From the NCBI GenBank assembly GCA_964030785.1, contig OZ034969.1, positions 39,573,201 to 39,637,200 of the forward strand: a stretch of DNA of 64,000 nt. Reading direction: 5' to 3'. Position 1 is the first letter of the stretch; the number at the start of each line of letters is the position of its first letter. The position numbers were made by a program, and so were the translations under genes. The notes under the pieces are model-generated. The model did no database searches and was not told where the DNA came from. It saw nothing but the letters and a program-made list of their open reading frames with translations. This DNA is from Siderastrea siderea. Taxonomy: Eukaryota; Cnidaria; Anthozoa; Scleractinia; Rhizangiidae. Shown here piece after piece: positions 63,910-64,000 of this stretch.

Positions 63910-64000
63910 TTATGGCACTCTATATTCAATCAACATTAAGAGTTCTTCATCTTTCACAACTGAAGCCAATTCCACAGCCATAAGAGCAAACCCCAGTGAT
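63910..64000 (-). CDS. C-terminus of an ORF leaving the right edge
   Basis: The minus frame from 64000 to a TAA at 63910-63912 reads 29 residues ending LIEYRVP. It lies upstream of the membrane-protein gene on the same strand. Too short to identify. Confidence 0.45.
   Translation of the reverse strand, partial: SLGFALMAVELASVVKDEELLMLIEYRVP

Overview
The window looks like intergenic DNA from an animal, most likely an anthozoan cnidarian (coral or sea anemone). It is AT-rich and built mostly of transposons nested in one another. No operons, Shine-Dalgarno sites, CRISPR arrays or clear RNA genes are visible. The one host-like gene is a broken last exon of a chondroitin synthase family gene (52784-54237, minus). 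The organism assignment rests on the element mix (Polinton, Ngaro with an SGNH hydrolase, BEL, Gypsy, L1/Tx1-like LINE, PIF/Harbinger, Tigger-like) and is inference.

Layout. 1-714: the end of a Polinton-like element running off the left edge, closed by a 182-bp hairpin and sitting in a LINE endonuclease fragment. 1165-1582: remnant Harbinger transposase. About 2330-8794: a BEL/Pao retrotransposon (minus), 5'-truncated, with a 1191-bp DNA transposon (9-bp target duplication) in gag. 8795-14465: a decayed Gypsy element (plus) with a MYND finger. 14466-21296: a broken ORF and small elements, including a 1.83-kb hairpin between TTAA sites and a Tigger-like element. 21297-48080: a complete Polinton/Maverick, 26,784 bp, with about 300-bp terminal inverted repeats and a perfect 6-bp target duplication TTCGTT. 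48640-56700: LINE 3' half, small repeats, the chondroitin synthase exon and a second Tigger-like element. 56702-61522: a Gypsy element with a 5' LTR and a cut 3' LTR. 61523-64000: the start of a second Polinton-like element, closed by a 182-bp hairpin related to the one at the left edge.

The Polinton carries a virus-like gene set: protein-primed PolB, HNH endonuclease, phospholipase-A2/integrase/chromodomain protein, two zinc-ribbon paralogues, adenain-like protease, hydrophobic pX-like protein, major and minor capsid proteins, a small basic protein, a PPxY protein, a packaging ATPase, a fibre-like protein with phage-tail-type shaft repeats, a small membrane protein and a VLTF3-like transcription factor. 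Left of the insertion everything except the HNH gene is on the minus strand; right of it the ATPase, fibre and membrane-protein genes are on plus. Most genes have frameshifts or stops, so this copy is dead. Two later insertions split it: a 3166-bp transposon in PolB (22013-25178, 10-bp duplication) and a 7.2-kb Ngaro retrotransposon (about 35921-43151) in the PPxY gene.

The most unusual material is the fibre-like gene with four phage-style repeats, the two hairpin-ended Polinton-like termini, the exon-like content of the PolB insertion, and the uncharacterised genes at 61893-63127.
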